Below are positions 61,529-64,000 of a stretch of DNA of 64,000 nt, piece by piece (within the stretch, counting starts at the first letter, position 1; each line of letters starts with the position of its first letter). Source of the stretch: Psettodes erumei (lineage: Eukaryota; Chordata; Actinopteri; Pleuronectiformes; Psettodidae); NCBI GenBank assembly GCA_016785225.1, contig JAFBJZ010000847.1, forward strand, positions 2,222,501 through 2,286,500, in the 5' to 3' direction. The notes under the pieces were generated by a model. The model had not been told where the DNA came from, ran no database searches, and saw nothing but the letters and a program-made list of their open reading frames with translations. The position numbers were made by a program, and so were the translations under genes.

Positions 61529-63800
61529 CTGAAACACACAGGATTTCAAACGGCTCCAGTCTGTAACCAACAACCTGTATGTGGTTCACATCTGCCCCTC
61601 GGCCTGTGACATTTCTGACATTTTTTCCTGACAGTGGTGCTGAAGGCAAAGGTCAACAGGTCACCCAAATCATTAGGATTCATCCTCTGAAGGCCGTGAC
61701 AGTCAAACCTGAGCAGTACTTTTACTGTGTTTCTTATAACTGTTAGGCAGAGTCAGTGACAAAGCCACGGTCCAGAGAGCAGCCACGTGGTCCAGGTCAG
61801 TCTGGGTTCAGATCTTTCTGCAGTCTGAAAGCTGTAAAACTAAATCCCGTGGTGAAGCTTGTGCTACATTTAACAAAGCCTCTGCGTCACAGGCGTCAGG
61901 TGGGAAACCAAATCAATCTTTTCCTGGAAAGACCCGAGGGCTGACTGAGTAGCGGTCCTGTGACTGACACAAGCAGCCATTCACAGAGTCCCAGCTCCCG
62001 TAGAGAGGAGGACTTCATCCCTGATAATCACCATCAGAAACACACACACAGCTGTGAGTCCGGCTGACAATATCTCATTAATATGTCTTATTGGTACCAA
62101 TATTAGAATTATATCTGGCATATCACAAATATTTCCAGGCCACGGATGTGTGGTTTTATTTCCCTCTTTTTTCCCTTCAGTAAAGCTGAAGGACTAATCA
62201 CATTCACATGATAAGTAAGTGTCAACCGGCTGATGAATGGACTCGGCTGTAGTTACTTTATATTAAGACTGTGAGCAACTTGGCAGAAGATGGGATCATG
62301 GAGGAAGAAAGTCCACTCGGTTTGATCTTTTAAAACAGAAGGAATGAATGAACGTTGAAACAAGCGATCTGTGTCCTGACTGTGTTTAAATTCAGAGAGG
62401 AGCGGCATTTATTATTAACTGTTAAATCTCTGACAGACACAATTATTTCTAAAGATGAATGACTTATGTTCAAACATATATGAATTACAAACTTTTAACA
62501 AATCTGTGCCAGCATGTCTCCAGAAATTACTGAAGTAAAAACAACAACTCAAGACTTTAAAAAGCGACTGTGTTTTCTGACTGAATTATCGCCTCATTTC
62601 CCACATGACTCATTTTTCATGTTTTCGACTCAGACTGTGAAATGGCCCAAACAGCAGCTTTAAATAGAAACCGGGAGGCTCAGAGCCAAGTGTCTTCCTG
62701 TGACTCCAAACATCCATGCCAGTGTGAACGGGCTGCTGCTGCTGCCTCCAGGGCCCGTACGAAATACCAAGACTGACAGGGTTTCTGGCAACAAAAAAAA
62801 AACTGCCGCCGGAGTTTTTTAAAAAATTATTTTTAGTGCTAAGTTTGTTGAATCATTAATAAGTCAACAGTGAGGAAAAATAATTGTTCTTTAAGGCAGA
62901 TAAAGGAAAAACTCCAATCTCTCCAGTGTGAGGATTTTCAGCTTTTTCTTCTCTTTTTTACAACATCAAAGTATAAAAAATAAACTTCTTTTAAATTAGA
63001 TTTTGGGGTTCAGAAACTCAGTAAAACTACTTGCAGTGGCACAAGAAGTACTCTGACCTTTCACTTAAGTAGAAGTACTACTACCACAGAGCAGAATATG
63101 CAAAGGAAAGGTCATGCTTTGTACAAAAGATACCAGCATCAAAATGTAGTTGAAATAACAAAAGTGAATCCTGTACATTATGATACTGGATTACAGTTAT
63201 TGATGTATTCATGTGTGAAGGTGAAACCCACCTCAGTTACTTAAATGACCGCTAATTACAGGACTAGTGATCCTGATCTATAATGATGATACCTGAGAGC
63301 TCTTTGCCACCATCATTTAGACACCAGATGTATTAAAATAATTGTGTTTATCCTCCAGTACAGTTCAGAGACATGTAGAATCAGTAACAGGGAACACTGA
63401 AGCTGTTCTGTCACTATGTGGAGGTAGAAGATCCTGGATCTCTGTGGATTTTGAACCAATGAGGACACATGAAATCGCATAGGACTGTGGAAAGTTATGA
63501 CGGGCTTTTTAAAGATATATTTTGACATTTAATCATCTATGATTTAATTGAGTAACTGAATACATAATCGGGAGATTCAGTATCTCCAAAGTGTAGTTTT
63601 TGCAGTTGTGGATTATTTGTACCACGTTGATGTCACCACTGAACGTTTCAGTACAATTTGTTGTTATCGCAAACAACCGAGGTTTACGCGCATCCTTGAA
63701 GGCAGCACAAGGCTGATCACCGCAGTAAAGTCTAATGCTGGCCCGCAGGTAAAAAAAAACAACCCAAAACACAAAATAATAATAATAAAAACACCTGTTA
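61529..63800 (-). other. DGKD 5' intron
   Basis: This is the region upstream of the first PH exon present in the window. No coding exon recognised. An AT-rich stretch with poly-A (62789-62830) lies in the middle. A dispersed-repeat copy is at 63020-63200. Confidence 0.45.
63020..63200. repeat. Dispersed repeat copy (AGTACTACTACCAC family)
   Basis: AAGAAGTACTCTGACCTTTC followed by ACTTAAGTAGAAGTACTACT and ACCACAGAGCAGAATATGC matches the degenerate copy at 20745-20900 in block order. Repeats built from ACTTAAGTAGAAGTACTAC-type sequence are, to my knowledge, common in teleost genomes. Confidence 0.45.
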
Positions 63801-63801
63801 C

Positions 63802-64000
63802 CTGTCAGAAACATGTCAGCGAAGCGCGCTGACGGTGTCTCACGGCCACAGTCTCACTTGTAAACGACTTTTAGCTCTGATTTAACGACTAACTGTTCGT
63901 TTATCGCGGACACGTTTAACGATAAGTCCGTGAACACCGGGGACCGTTATGTCCCGTGAAGCGGAACGTCAGGCAAGCACCGCAACGCGACCAACCCCGG
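63802..64000 (-). promoter_or_regulatory. CpG-rich edge, candidate DGKD 5' non-coding exon or promoter
   Basis: The last 200 bp are clearly richer in CpG than the preceding 2 kb. They contain a minus-strand donor-like CTGACAG|GTAACAG at 63802/63801. An ATG just before that donor would join the first PH exon out of frame, so a coding exon ending there is unlikely. A 5'UTR exon or promoter is possible. Confidence 0.3.

Overview
This is a vertebrate nuclear window, almost certainly from a ray-finned (teleost) fish. The genes have many short exons with GT-AG introns. CA/TG microsatellites are abundant and introns are mostly compact. The recognisable proteins are all vertebrate-specific or vertebrate-like: clarin, MASP, a Gla-domain protease and DGK-delta. 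There is no bacterial, viral or intact transposon coding sequence. Gene models were built by hand from splice sites and reading frame; where I say that exon phases close, I checked the exon lengths.

Layout, left to right. SERP1 first coding exon (minus, rest off the left edge). EIF2A (plus), head-to-head with SERP1. TSEN34 (plus). MINDY4B, a catalytically dead deubiquitinase homologue (minus), tail-to-tail with TSEN34. CLRN1 (minus). A MASP1-type gene encoding a MASP-3-like protease (plus), head-to-head with CLRN1. A vitamin-K-dependent clotting-type serine protease of the F9/F10/PROC family (minus), tail-to-tail with MASP. DGKD (minus, 5' end off the right edge). SERP1-EIF2A and MINDY4B-CLRN1 match human 3q25 as I recall it; the other neighbours are scattered in mammals.

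Two plasma-type proteases, one of complement and one of coagulation, converge in the middle. Both split protease sequence that relatives normally keep in a single exon, and they share one phase-0 intron position just before the GWG motif. The last intron of the clotting-type gene is about 8.9 kb. It is filled by a satellite of about 45 copies of a 168-169 bp AT-rich unit, flanked on one side by older, strongly diverged copies. This array is the largest structure in the window and the most unusual one.

Other points: an XBP1/ATF6-type UPRE and a palindromic CRE upstream of SERP1, which fits an unfolded-protein-response gene; three CRE motifs in a 41-bp-period direct repeat in CLRN1 intron 1; repeated placement of (TG)n tracts directly at 3' splice sites in five genes; a one-base phase conflict in EIF2A; and a likely 3'UTR intron in DGKD. 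I found no tRNA, rRNA or CRISPR, and no wholly new gene system.
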